Assembly: GCA_022571885.1 (NCBI GenBank)
Contig: JACZWZ010000008.1
Coordinates: 429-37,549 of the forward strand
DNA length: 37,121 nt
Direction: 5' to 3'
Source: Acidobacteriota bacterium
Lineage (GTDB): Bacteria > Actinomycetota > Acidimicrobiia > Spongiisociales > UBA11373
Shown piece after piece: positions 7,435 to 15,593 of this stretch; position 1 is the stretch's first letter, and each line of letters starts with the position of its first letter. The translations under genes and the position numbers were made by a program. Below the pieces are notes generated by a model that saw nothing but the letters and a program-made list of their open reading frames with translations, did not search any database and had not been told where the DNA came from.

Positions 7435-7968
7435 GTGTCGGGGCCATCCGGGGTAGGGAAGTCCAGCGTCGTCGACGGACTGGCGCAGCGGATCCCGTTT
7501 TTCTTTTCCGTCTCGATGACGACGCGGGCACCGCGGCCGGACGAGGTGGAAGGGGTGGACTATCGATTTGTCGACCATGACGAATTCGAGAGGGCCATCG
7601 CTGCCGGCGAGCTGGTCGAGTGGGCGAAATACGGAGGACACCTGTACGGAACCCCGGCGGAACAACTCGAGCGGGAGCGAGCCGCCGGGAAGGATGTGCT
7701 GCTGGACATCGAGATCGTGGGATCTCGCATCGTTCGGGAACGGTTCCCGGATGCTCTGATGATCTTCATCACCCCCCCCGACATGCAGGAGCTGGCGCGC
7801 CGATTGCGTTCGCGCGGCGATACGTCGGAGGCAGACGTGACGGCCCGGCTGGCGGTGGCCAACGACCAGATCGCGGAGAGCCGCGAGTTCTTTGATCACT
7901 TCGTCGTGAACGACGGCCTTGATGCTGTCATAGACCAGGTGGCCGATATACTCGCAACCGTTCCCTAA
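7435..7968 (+). CDS. gmk: guanylate kinase (start codon uncertain)
   Basis: Phosphorylates GMP to GDP with ATP. Seen: P-loop GPSGVGKSS, the GMP-binding stretch SVSMTTRAPRPDEVEGVDYRFV, the lid region around YGTPAEQ, LLDIEIVGSRIV, and FDHFVVNDGLD near the end. The GTG at 7435 is the only standard start codon in the open frame (open from 7324), but it begins at VSGPSG and leaves out most of the first beta strand. Homology-like sequence continues upstream as RRGRLIVV, with no ATG, GTG or TTG before it. An ATC lies at 7429. Either a rare start is used, the protein starts very short, or a base error hides the start. Confidence 0.88.
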   Translation: MSGPSGVGKSSVVDGLAQRIPFFFSVSMTTRAPRPDEVEGVDYRFVDHDEFERAIAAGELVEWAKYGGHLYGTPAEQLERERAAGKDVLLDIEIVGSRIVRERFPDALMIFITPPDMQELARRLRSRGDTSEADVTARLAVANDQIAESREFFDHFVVNDGLDAVIDQVADILATVP

Positions 7969-7984
7969 CCAGTGACGAATAACG

Positions 7985-8212
7985 ATGATTGAACCTCCTA
8001 TCGAGACCGTGCTCGAACGCACCGAGTATCGGTTCACCCTGGTCGTGCTCGCGGCTCGCCGTGCTCGCCAGATCAACGCCTACTTCAACCAGCTCGGCGA
8101 GGGCATCGGTGGGTACATCCCGCCGCAGGTCCATTCCCTGTCGCGTAAGCCGCTCTCGATCGCGTTCGAGGAGATTGCGGCAGACAAGGTCGTCGTCGAC
8201 ATCGACGAGTAA
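7985..8212 (+). CDS. rpoZ: RNA polymerase omega subunit
   Basis: Small subunit that helps assemble and stabilise RNA polymerase beta-prime. The 75 residues match the family: MIEPPIETVLERTEYRFTLVVLAARRARQINAYF is the conserved helix pair, with ARRARQIN the usual signature, followed by the actinobacterial-style tail KPLSIAFEEIAADKVVV. It lies 16 bases after gmk and 6 before coaBC, consistent with the gmk-rpoZ-coaBC operon. Confidence 0.95.
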   Translation: MIEPPIETVLERTEYRFTLVVLAARRARQINAYFNQLGEGIGGYIPPQVHSLSRKPLSIAFEEIAADKVVVDIDE

Positions 8213-8218
8213 AGAACC

Positions 8219-9403
8219 GTGCTGACCGGTCGCCGGATCCTGCTCGGGGTCAGCGGCGGCGTCGCCGCCTTCAAAGTCGCGTATCTGGCGCGTCGCCTCA
8301 TCGAGAGAGGAGCTCAGGTCCGGGCAATCATGACCTCGTCGGCCGGCGAGTTCCTCGGGGCGCAGACGCTGGCGGCGATCACGGGAACCGCGCCGTACGA
8401 GGACTTTTTCGGTGGAGAGTCGGTGAGCCCGCATACCGAACTTGCGCGCTGGGCAGATCTCATCGTGATCGCTCCTGCGACGGCGGCGACGATGGCCCGG
8501 CTGGCCAATGGTCTCAGCGACGATCTGCTTTCGGCGACGGTGCTGGCCTTCACCGGGCCGGTGGTGGTCGCTCCCGCCATGCACACCGAGATGTGGGAAA
8601 GCCCGGCCACTCAGCGCAATGTGAGCCTTCTCAACGCCGATGGGGTACACCTCGTCGGACCGGAGAGTGGCCCTCTGGCCGGGGGAGACGAGGGTCCCGG
8701 CCGGATGAGTGAACCCGAACCGATCGTCGACAGGATCGAAGCTCTGCTCGGTGGAGGCTCAATGGCGGGTACCAGGGTGCTGGTTAGTGCCGGAGGAACC
8801 CGCGAGCCGATCGATCCCGTTCGATACTTGGGCAATCGCTCGAGCGGCAAGATGGGAACCGCGGTCGCGGTTGAGGCCGCGGCTCGTGGAGCGGCGGTGA
8901 CACTGGTGACTACCGCCGACCTCCCGGTGTCCGATTCGATCGATGTGGTGCAGGTCGAAACGGCTGATGAGATGGCGGAGGCGGTGTGGAAGCTCGCCGG
9001 GGGAGTGGACGTTGCGGTACTGGTGGCTGCGGTCGCCGACTTCAAGCCTCAGGATCGCGCAGACACAACACTGCGCCGGGCGTCGGGGCCGCCGGATCTG
9101 AAGATGGTGCCGACGCCGGACATCCTCGCCGGTGTGGCCTCTCAGGAGAATCCACCGTTCCTGGTCGGATTCGCAGCCGAGACCGGTTCGGTCGAGCAGG
9201 CGGCGGAGAAGGCCTCCTCCAAAGGAGTCGACCTCCTCGTCGCCAACGACGTGACCTTGCCCGACTCCGGTTTCGGAGTCGACACCAACCAGGTCACGAT
9301 CATTCGGCCCAACGGCGCCAGTGACGGGTGGCCGGTGATGAGGAAGCGTCAGGTAGCCGCCAGGCTGTGGGATCTGATCGCGGAAGAGAGAGCTTCCACC
9401 TGA
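8219..9403 (+). CDS. coaBC: bifunctional phosphopantothenoylcysteine decarboxylase/synthetase
   Basis: Carries out two consecutive steps of coenzyme A synthesis: CTP-dependent joining of 4'-phosphopantothenate with cysteine (CoaB, about residues 182-394) and FMN-dependent decarboxylation of the product (CoaC, about 1-180). CoaC shows LLGVSGGVAAFK, the catalytic His in SPHTELARWAD and PAMHTEMW (family PxMNxxMW, with His in place of Asn as in other actinobacteria). The Cys of the substrate-clamp loop is missing (GPLAGGDEGPGRM), also a familiar actinobacterial variant. CoaB shows VSAGGTREPIDPVRYLGNRSSGKMG and the catalytic Lys in VADFKPQD. Start is GTG at 8219. Confidence 0.95.
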   Translation: MLTGRRILLGVSGGVAAFKVAYLARRLIERGAQVRAIMTSSAGEFLGAQTLAAITGTAPYEDFFGGESVSPHTELARWADLIVIAPATAATMARLANGLSDDLLSATVLAFTGPVVVAPAMHTEMWESPATQRNVSLLNADGVHLVGPESGPLAGGDEGPGRMSEPEPIVDRIEALLGGGSMAGTRVLVSAGGTREPIDPVRYLGNRSSGKMGTAVAVEAAARGAAVTLVTTADLPVSDSIDVVQVETADEMAEAVWKLAGGVDVAVLVAAVADFKPQDRADTTLRRASGPPDLKMVPTPDILAGVASQENPPFLVGFAAETGSVEQAAEKASSKGVDLLVANDVTLPDSGFGVDTNQVTIIRPNGASDGWPVMRKRQVAARLWDLIAEERAST

Positions 9404-9420
9404 CCCGGATCGTTCGAGTC

Positions 9421-11172
9421 GTGCCGGATGTTCCATCCTTCTCTGTGGACGACGGCTTTGCATATGCCGTTCCGGAAGGCATCGAAGTGGGTGTGGGCGC
9501 AATCGTTCGTGTCCCCCTCGGAGGACGCCGGGTTCGGGGCTGGGTAGTCGCCGAGAGTGAAGGAGACGCTGCCCGTCTCAAGTCTGTCTTGACCCGATCT
9601 GGAGACCTCCCCGTCTTCGACACCAGGTTCTTGCAGGTGATGCGATGGGCGGCGATCAGATACGTGGCTCCTCTGGCCGCCGTCCTGAACAAGGCAACCC
9701 CGCCCAATCTGCCCAGGGCTCGAACCTGGGAAGAGCGCCCGCCGCTGGTGGGGATGTCGGAGCCGCCGACACCGCGGATGGCCGACGCACTGGCAGCCCG
9801 GAAACGGCCTTCGACCGAGACCTGGATCGGCGGCGAATCTTGGGCGGCACCGATAGCTGCCTCGATTGCCCCGGCGCTGAGCGACGGCAGGAGCGGCCTG
9901 GTGATTGCTCCAACCGTGGCCGAGAGCGAGGTGCTGTCGCGGGAACTGGCGAGCATCCTGGGCGACCGGGTGGTGGCCAGTACTTCGGCCGAATCGGATG
10001 CGGATAAGACAAGAGCTTGGGTGGAGGCGGCGACTCGACCCGGGTCGCTCGTTGTCGGAACACGCGGTTCCGCCTTCTGGCCGGTCCGACACCTGGCGGT
10101 GGCCTTTGTGGTTGGGGAAGGTCGCCGTGGCATGAAGGATAAGTCGACTCCGACCACCCATGCCCGACAGATCCTGCTCAAACGGTCTCAGGTCGAGCGG
10201 TTCGGTCTGGTGCTGTTGGGATTGGTGCCCACCGCCGAGGCCCTGGCACTGGGCACCTCCCATCGAATCCCCGCCACCGGACGGCCTTGGGGACAGGTAG
10301 AGGTGGTCGATCGGCGCACCGAGAACGGTGTCGGGTCGCTTATCGGCCCAACGGCCCGGGCGGCGCTACGGGCCTCGGTGGCTGCAGGGACGCGTGTCTT
10401 GTTGTTTACTCACCGGCGGAGCACGGCGCAGAGGTGTGGTCGTTGCAAGGCGCTCCGCAGGTGTTCTCGCTGTGGTTCGGGCGCCTTCGACGAAGGGATC
10501 TGCATTCGATGTGACGCTCGATCGGAGGATTGTCCGGAGTGCGGCTTCGGACGATTCGAGATGCTGGGCTACGGCGTTTCGCGGGTGGCAGATGAGGCTG
10601 CTCGTGTTGTGGGCCGAGAGAACGTCGGGGACGGGGCAAGTGGCCGGCTGGTTGTGGTCGGCACCGAACGGGATCTGCCCGGTCTGTCGGTCGGTCTCAC
10701 GATCGTGGTCGACGCTGACGGGCCGATGGTTGCACCGAACTATCGGGCGGCCGAAGATGCACTGCGGTTGCTGGCGCGGGCGATTGCTGCCGCAGGGCGG
10801 GGTCGCGGACGACGGGGCCTGATCCAAACGGCTGATCCATCGCATCCTGTGATCGAGGCGATCCGACGTGCCGATCCGATCACCTTGGTGCGGGTCGATT
10901 CGGCCGAGCGTGCCGCCGCCGGGTTTCCGCCGGGGGGAGAACTCATGGTCCTCGAGGTCGAAGATCCGCCGGTCGACGCCGCCGTCGAGCTCCATGAAGC
11001 GGTTGGCGAGCGGGCCGACCTGCTCGGCCCGGCCGACAGCGGTGGACGAACGAGGTGGTTGCTGCAGGGCAAGGATCTGACTGCAGCACGGATCGCAGTG
11101 AGATCGGTGGTGTCGAGGTGGCGCGAGGGCGGGGCCCGGGTCAGAATCGATGCCGATCCGGTGGATCTGTGA
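9421..11172 (+). CDS. priA: PriA-like primosomal protein without a helicase ATP site
   Basis: PriA restarts stalled replication forks. The N-terminal 3'-DNA-binding domain (VPDVPSFSVDDGFAYAVP ... VRVPLGGRRVRGWVV) and the two zinc clusters (eight Cys in RCGRCKALRRCSRCG, GICIRCDARSEDCPECG) are clear, as is the C-terminal domain. The helicase core is eroded: the Walker A GxTGSGKT is gone, and the DEEH box is replaced around FVVGEGRRGMKD. This agrees with actinobacterial PriA proteins, which are believed not to hydrolyse ATP. The start is uncertain: GTG at 9421 is the first standard codon after the coaBC stop, while family-like sequence (RIVRV) begins slightly earlier. Confidence 0.88.
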   Translation: MPDVPSFSVDDGFAYAVPEGIEVGVGAIVRVPLGGRRVRGWVVAESEGDAARLKSVLTRSGDLPVFDTRFLQVMRWAAIRYVAPLAAVLNKATPPNLPRARTWEERPPLVGMSEPPTPRMADALAARKRPSTETWIGGESWAAPIAASIAPALSDGRSGLVIAPTVAESEVLSRELASILGDRVVASTSAESDADKTRAWVEAATRPGSLVVGTRGSAFWPVRHLAVAFVVGEGRRGMKDKSTPTTHARQILLKRSQVERFGLVLLGLVPTAEALALGTSHRIPATGRPWGQVEVVDRRTENGVGSLIGPTARAALRASVAAGTRVLLFTHRRSTAQRCGRCKALRRCSRCGSGAFDEGICIRCDARSEDCPECGFGRFEMLGYGVSRVADEAARVVGRENVGDGASGRLVVVGTERDLPGLSVGLTIVVDADGPMVAPNYRAAEDALRLLARAIAAAGRGRGRRGLIQTADPSHPVIEAIRRADPITLVRVDSAERAAAGFPPGGELMVLEVEDPPVDAAVELHEAVGERADLLGPADSGGRTRWLLQGKDLTAARIAVRSVVSRWREGGARVRIDADPVDL

Positions 11173-11247
11173 GGCGGGTAGCGGCCAAGAAAGGTCCGCC
11201 AGCCATTGGCCGGAGTTGGGCCGTCCAGCCCTATCCTCCGCAGCACG

Positions 11248-11748
11248 ATGGCCGTCTTCCCGATTCGCATTTATCCCGACCCCGTCCTCCGGATTGAGGC
11301 CCGTAGGGTCGAGCCTGTTGACGATGACGTTCGTCGCCTGGTCGATGACATGTTCGAGACGATGTACCAGGCACCGGGAATCGGTCTGGCCGCGCCGCAG
11401 ATAGGAATCTCTCTCCGGGTGGTTGTCGGCGACGTCGGCGAAGGTCCATTTCATCTCATCAACCCGGTGTTGGAAGCAACCAGCGGCTCCTGGACGTACG
11501 AGGAGGGTTGTCTGAGCGTCCCCGAGAGGTACTGGCCGATCAAGCGATCTGCCTATGCCCGGGCCAGTGGCATCGACGTCGATGGGCACCCGGTGATGTA
11601 TGAGGGAGACGAATTGATGGGGCGGGTGCTCCAACACGAGATAGACCACCTCGGGGGTACTCTCCTGCTGAAGCGGCTGCCTCGTCGGGTTCGAAAGGAA
11701 GCGTTGCGCGAGTTGCGTCAAGATGGTCTGGCGCGGGGTGCTAGGTGA
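11248..11748 (+). CDS. def: peptide deformylase
   Basis: Removes the formyl group from the N-terminal Met of new proteins. All three family motifs are present in the 166 residues: GIGLAAPQ, EEGCLSVP (metal Cys) and QHEIDHLGG (HExxH metal site). The start at 11248 gives MAVFPIRIYPDPVLR, the usual N-terminus; the frame stays open upstream but that part is not conserved. Its TGA overlaps the fmt GTG (GTGA), so the deformylase and the formyltransferase that create and remove the formyl group are coupled. Confidence 0.96.
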   Translation: MAVFPIRIYPDPVLRIEARRVEPVDDDVRRLVDDMFETMYQAPGIGLAAPQIGISLRVVVGDVGEGPFHLINPVLEATSGSWTYEEGCLSVPERYWPIKRSAYARASGIDVDGHPVMYEGDELMGRVLQHEIDHLGGTLLLKRLPRRVRKEALRELRQDGLARGAR

Positions 11749-12698
11749 CTTCCCCGTCAGCCGAGGGGGCGGCTCAGCGGCGTTGGAGTGCCACCTTCAT
11801 GGGGACACCGACGGCGGCGGTACCGATCCTGTCGGCGCTGCGAGAAGTTGCCGACGTGAGTCTTGTGATCACACGGCCCGACAGGCCGCGGGGTCGCTCC
11901 AAAGGGCTGCAGGCTCCACCGGTCAAGGATGCCGCGGGGGGGTGGGGGCTTATGGTCGCCCAGCCGACCACCGGTGCCGAGTTGTTCGATGTGGTGCAAG
12001 CCGTATCACCGGACGTCGTGGTCGTCGCCGCCTACGGCCGGCTGATCAAGCCCGAACTGCTGGAGGTTCCGAGCCGGGGCTTCGTAAATGTCCACTATTC
12101 GCTGTTGCCGAGGTGGCGCGGGGCCAGTCCGGTGGTGCGCGCCATTTTGGCGGGTGACCAGGAGACGGGCGTTTCAATTATCAGGATGGATTCCGGGCTC
12201 GATACCGGTCCGGTGATCGCGACCGAGGTGGTCCCTATCGGGCCCGTCGACGACACCGGGAGCTTGACCGACAAGATTGCCGCCGTCGGAGGCAGTCTGC
12301 TGATATCCGCTTTGCCGCGGTATCTGGCAGGTGAAATGTCGGCGATGCCGCAGGACGAGGCTCGGGCTACCGCGGCGGCGAAGGTCTTGACCGAGGAGGC
12401 TCATATCGATCCGACCCGTCATTCGGCCGAGGCGGTGGATCGCGCGATTCGCGCCTTCAACCCGAAGCCGGGAGCGTGGTGCCTGATAGATGGCGAACGT
12501 TTCAAGATCTGGGTGGCGGCCAGAACTCCGGAGGTCGCCACCACGCCTGGCGAGGCTCGGGTGATGGACGGTCGCGTGATCCTCGGGAGTCGCACCGGGG
12601 CCGTTGAACTGATCGAGGTGCAACCGGCGGGCAAGCCGGTGATGACGGCTCTGGCCTGGATGAACGGCAGACGGGCACAGCCGGCCGACCTCAGGTGA
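11745..12698 (+). CDS. fmt: methionyl-tRNA formyltransferase
   Basis: Formylates initiator Met-tRNA with 10-formyltetrahydrofolate. The N-terminal Rossmann domain shows FMGTPTAAVPIL and the catalytic Asn/His region NVHYSLLPRWRGASPV, with the catalytic Asp in MDSGLDTGPV. The C-terminal OB-like domain contains the AFNPKPGAWC segment. The 317-residue length is normal. Start is GTG at 11745, overlapping def. The 3' end overlaps the tail of the oppositely oriented PPK2 gene by 8 bases. Confidence 0.96.
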   Translation: MTSPSAEGAAQRRWSATFMGTPTAAVPILSALREVADVSLVITRPDRPRGRSKGLQAPPVKDAAGGWGLMVAQPTTGAELFDVVQAVSPDVVVVAAYGRLIKPELLEVPSRGFVNVHYSLLPRWRGASPVVRAILAGDQETGVSIIRMDSGLDTGPVIATEVVPIGPVDDTGSLTDKIAAVGGSLLISALPRYLAGEMSAMPQDEARATAAAKVLTEEAHIDPTRHSAEAVDRAIRAFNPKPGAWCLIDGERFKIWVAARTPEVATTPGEARVMDGRVILGSRTGAVELIEVQPAGKPVMTALAWMNGRRAQPADLR

Positions 12699-13494
12699 TC
12701 TCGATACCTTCGAGTCCCTCCTGAGGAGGAGGGAAGCTCATGTCGAGACTCTCGAGCGCGGCGATCATGACTTCCGAGATCACAAGGTTGCGATACCACT
12801 TGCGGTCGGCGGGTACCACGTACCACGGGGCCCAATCGGTGCTGGTGCGCGACAGCATGTTCTCGAATGCAGCTTGGTAGTCGGTCCAGCGCTCTCGTTC
12901 GGCAAGGTCTCCTGAAGCAAACTTCCACTGTTTATGCGGAGTCGCCAGACGGGCTCGCAGCCGTGCGGCCTGCTCATCCTTCGAGATGTGCAGAAAGAAC
13001 TTGATGATCGTGGTGCCCTCATCGGTCAGCATGCGCTCGAAGTCGTTGATGTGGTCGTAACGGCGCGACCAAGTGGCTCTGTCCACCAGAGAGTGGACCC
13101 GCACCACAAGCACGTCTTCATAGTGGCTCCGATTGAAGATCGTGATCTGGCCCGTCTGGGGAGTGTGGGCGTGGATCCGCCACAGGTAGTCGTGGCCGAG
13201 TTCTCGCGATGTCGGCTTTTTGAACGAAGCGACCTTGACCCCCTGGGGGTTGACACCTTCGAACACGTGGCGAATCGTGCCGTCCTTGCCGCCGGCGTCC
13301 GTCGCCTGCAGAACGATAAGCACCTTGTGTCGGCCCTCGGCAAAGAGAAGCTCCTGAAGCGCCTCCATGCGGTCGTTTAGGGCCTTGAGCCTCGTCTTGG
13401 CGGCGCTCTTGCCGTTCGAGAAGGCGGAGGTGTCCGCCGGATCGAGCGACCCGAGGTCGACGGCGGTGCCGGGTATGACTCGATATCGGTCCAT
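12691..13494 (-). CDS. polyphosphate kinase 2 family phosphotransferase
   Basis: Transfers phosphate between polyphosphate and nucleoside mono- or diphosphates. The 267-residue single-domain protein has the Walker A TDAGGKDGT (residues 65-73), Walker B NRSHYEDVLVVRVH (121-134), and the helical lid with RARLATPHKQWKFASGDLAERERW. PAD-RKWYRN near the end is also typical. One-domain length and the long N-terminal segment (RYRVIPG ... KTRLKALNDRMEALQ) resemble the AMP/ADP-phosphorylating classes, but class cannot be decided by eye. It converges on fmt with an 8-base overlap, and its divergent neighbour is rpe. Confidence 0.92.
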   Translation of the reverse strand: MDRYRVIPGTAVDLGSLDPADTSAFSNGKSAAKTRLKALNDRMEALQELLFAEGRHKVLIVLQATDAGGKDGTIRHVFEGVNPQGVKVASFKKPTSRELGHDYLWRIHAHTPQTGQITIFNRSHYEDVLVVRVHSLVDRATWSRRYDHINDFERMLTDEGTTIIKFFLHISKDEQAARLRARLATPHKQWKFASGDLAERERWTDYQAAFENMLSRTSTDWAPWYVVPADRKWYRNLVISEVMIAALESLDMSFPPPQEGLEGIEIT

Positions 13495-13538
13495 GGATGG
13501 GGAGGGTAACGCTCACGTGCCGGGTGCTCGAGTCCTGA

Positions 13539-13595
13539 TACCCGATACCCGAAACCCGATCAGAGACTCGGGCGTCGGGCGTTTCGGGAAACGGG
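13539..13595. repeat. 7-bp-periodic inverted repeat between PPK2 and rpe
   Basis: The left arm contains heptamers CCCGATA, CCCGAAA, CCCGATC; the right arm contains TCGGGCG twice, then TTTCGGG and AAACGGG. The arms are roughly complementary and separated by only a few bases. The 7-bp period is the same as in the repeats at 1681 and 27858, although the base content differs. It lies between divergent genes, so it cannot be a shared terminator and may affect their promoters. Confidence 0.75.
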
Positions 13596-13640
13596 AAAGG
13601 ATTCCCACTGCCCCGCGCCGTCGCGTCCTACTCTGACGCC

Positions 13641-14303
13641 ATGCCCGTCAAGATCGCACCGTCGCTTCTGGCCGCAGACTTCGCCCACCTGGCGGATGAG
13701 GTTTCTCGGATCGAGCCGGTGGTCGATCTGCTTCACGTCGATGTGATGGACGGCCACTTCGTGCCCAATCTCACGTTTGGGATGCCGATCATCCGATCGC
13801 TCCGGGCGACCACCGACCTCTACTTCGACTGCCATCTGATGGTGTCGAATCCGATCAGTCTGTTCGATCCGCTGGCGCAGGCAGGAGCCAACCTGGTCAC
13901 CGTCCACATCGAGGTACACCCCGACCCGACCAGAGCGGCTGCCGCAGCCAGAAAGGCGGGCCTCGACTTCGGCCTGGTGCTGTCTCCGGCCACGCCATTC
14001 GACGCAGTGGTCCCGTATGTCGAGCTCTGCGACCTGATTCTGGTCATGTCGGTGAACCCGGGCTTTGGAGGTCAGGTCTTCATTCCGGAGGTGCTCGGCA
14101 AGGTGGAGGCTGCCAGAAAGTTCGTTGACTCGGAAGGTCTACATGCCGATATCGAGATCGACGGGGGAATCGACCCCGACAATGCACCACTGGCGCGGGC
14201 TGCGGGCGCGGATGTCATAGTTGCCGGTACGGCGATCTTTGGTGATCCGGACCCGGTCGCAGCAGTGGGGCGACTGCGAGCTGCTGCCGACGGAGCCGAA
14301 TGA
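13641..14303 (+). CDS. rpe: ribulose-phosphate 3-epimerase
   Basis: Interconverts ribulose-5-phosphate and xylulose-5-phosphate in the pentose phosphate pathway. The 220-residue TIM barrel has the metal ligands His32 and Asp34 in LHVDVMDGHFVPNLTFG, His65 in CHLMV and Asp174 in IEIDGGID. MSVNPGFGGQVFIP is the mobile loop over the active site. The phosphate-binding end VIVAGTAIFG is intact. Its TGA overlaps the ATG of the next gene (ATGA). Confidence 0.97.
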   Translation: MPVKIAPSLLAADFAHLADEVSRIEPVVDLLHVDVMDGHFVPNLTFGMPIIRSLRATTDLYFDCHLMVSNPISLFDPLAQAGANLVTVHIEVHPDPTRAAAAARKAGLDFGLVLSPATPFDAVVPYVELCDLILVMSVNPGFGGQVFIPEVLGKVEAARKFVDSEGLHADIEIDGGIDPDNAPLARAAGADVIVAGTAIFGDPDPVAAVGRLRAAADGAE

Positions 14304-15229
14304 GCGAACGAATCCTTCTGATTGACGACGATCCGGACATCGTCCGCTTCGTCACCACCAACCTCGAACTCGAGGGTTACACCACCAAGAGCGCCTCCAC
14401 GGCCGAGGAAGGCTTTGCCATGGGCGTCGAACACCCACCCGATCTGTTCCTGGTCGATCTCTCGTTGGATGATGGCGCCGGGTACGAGGTGTTGGCGCGG
14501 TTTCGGACGAATCCGTCGACGACCAACGTGCCTCTCGTCTTGCTCACGGCAGAGTCGAAGGTGAGCGACATCGTCCGGGGCCTGGATGCGGGGGCCGATG
14601 ATTACATCACGAAGCCCTTTGCCCTCGAGGAACTAGTGGCTCGGATTCGTGCCGTTTTGCGTCGTTCGAACGCGATGCGAGACCTTTCGCCTTTGACCGG
14701 ACTACCCGGCAACTTCCGGATCTCAGAAGAACTGGAGCGGCGAATCAATGCGGGCGGTCCGGTGGCGGTGATTCACGGAGACCTCGACAACTTCAAGGCC
14801 TACAACGACCACTACGGTTTCATGCGAGGTGACAACGTCATCAAGTTCACCGCCAACACCCTGCTCGAGGTGGCGACGGCCGTAGGTGATCCGGACGCGT
14901 TCATCGGGCACGTCGGAGGCGACGACTTCATCATGGTGCTCGATCCCGAGCTGGTCGAGAAGTTCTGTGAGGACGTCGTTGATCGATTCGACGACGGCAT
15001 TCTCGACTTCTACGACACCCACGACGCCTTGAGGGGACATGTGGAGCTTCTTGATCGCAGCGGCGAGCGTCACATCTTTCCGATTGTTTCGTTCTCGCTG
15101 GGGGTGGCCACCAACGATCGGCGCAGATTCACCACAGAGTGGGAGGCCAGCGCGATTGCTTCCGAGATGAAGGAGCACGCCAAGACCGAGGCAGGCTCCT
15201 CGTATAAGATCGACCGCAGAACCGCATAA
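14300..15229 (+). CDS. response regulator with a variant GGDEF domain (GGDDF)
   Basis: The 309-residue protein has an N-terminal receiver domain (1-120) with acidic pocket DDD (9-11), phospho-acceptor Asp53 in FLVDLSL, Thr in LLTAES and Lys105 in DYITKPF. The C-terminal domain (about 130-305) follows the diguanylate cyclase layout: SPLTGLPGNF, GDLDNFKAYNDHYGFMRGD with metal Asp161, and the signature at 206-210 as GGDDF rather than GGDEF/GGEEF. The Glu-to-Asp change at a metal-binding position may lower or abolish cyclic-di-GMP synthesis. No RxxD inhibitory site is seen just before the signature. It is coupled to rpe, an odd partner, and no sensor kinase is nearby. Confidence 0.9.
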   Translation: MSERILLIDDDPDIVRFVTTNLELEGYTTKSASTAEEGFAMGVEHPPDLFLVDLSLDDGAGYEVLARFRTNPSTTNVPLVLLTAESKVSDIVRGLDAGADDYITKPFALEELVARIRAVLRRSNAMRDLSPLTGLPGNFRISEELERRINAGGPVAVIHGDLDNFKAYNDHYGFMRGDNVIKFTANTLLEVATAVGDPDAFIGHVGGDDFIMVLDPELVEKFCEDVVDRFDDGILDFYDTHDALRGHVELLDRSGERHIFPIVSFSLGVATNDRRRFTTEWEASAIASEMKEHAKTEAGSSYKIDRRTA

Positions 15230-15537
15230 CGGCTAGCGGCCGCGTGGGGGGTACCTGGTCTTCGTCTCCGTCGGGCCAACGCGTGTTGTGTGTCGTAGTG
15301 GCCTTTCACCGGGTGGTTGCGCCGGGTTGTGTAGCTACTCGATCATGCGTCTTGTGGGTCAGTTCGCCGAGTCGGTGTGCGTCAGATAGGCAGCGGGATT
15401 GCCGCGCGACTTGGTGAGTCTCCCCACCAATCGGGCTGCGGCCGATTGACTCCCCCCAGAGGGGAGAGTGATCCAACCAACCGTCGGGCACTACCCGCGA
15501 CAGGCCACCTCCCGGGTGGAGTGGTTCTCTCTTGCTA
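15230..15537. other. intergenic region with four consecutive hairpins
   Basis: No gene is supported in this stretch between the response regulator and the IS element. From 15411 to 15519 four short perfect hairpins follow one another: TTGGTG/CACCAA (15411-15430), AATCGG/CCGATT (15429-15447), CTCCCC/GGGGAG (15450-15466) and CCACC/GGTGG (15505-15519). One or more may terminate the upstream operon. No FMN riboswitch consensus was recognised, although ribD is the next chromosomal gene. Confidence 0.6.
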
Positions 15538-15545
15538 ATTGCTAA
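15538..15545. repeat. left copy of 8-bp target-site duplication
   Basis: ATTGCTAA directly abuts the left inverted end of the element and is repeated exactly at 17663-17670 after the right end. Eight-base duplications are the established size for the IS1595 family. Confidence 0.93.
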
Positions 15546-15570
15546 GGTGATTATATACTTGACAAACCCA
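15546..15570 (+). repeat. left terminal inverted repeat
   Basis: Begins GGTGATTATATAC and continues TTGACAAACCCA. It matches the reverse complement of 17638-17662 at 20 of 25 positions. It also contains the transposase -35 box. Confidence 0.92.
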
Positions 15571-15587
15571 TGATCTGAGGGTATGCT
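15559..15587 (+). promoter_or_regulatory. transposase promoter embedded in the left inverted repeat
   Basis: A perfect -35 TTGACA (15559-15564), a 17-bp spacer and a -10 TATGCT (15582-15587). The expected start of transcription is about 15594, exactly the transposase ATG, so the mRNA is probably leaderless. No Shine-Dalgarno is present, in keeping with this. Confidence 0.7.
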
Positions 15588-15593
15588 TCGGGT

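Noticed and set aside
10366-11721. 451-residue minus-strand frame opposite priA and def
   Set aside because: Low-complexity His/Arg-rich shadow of two confident genes.
15230-15545. Possible FMN riboswitch upstream of ribD
   Set aside because: The conserved FMN aptamer segments were not found on either side of the IS; only simple hairpins are present.
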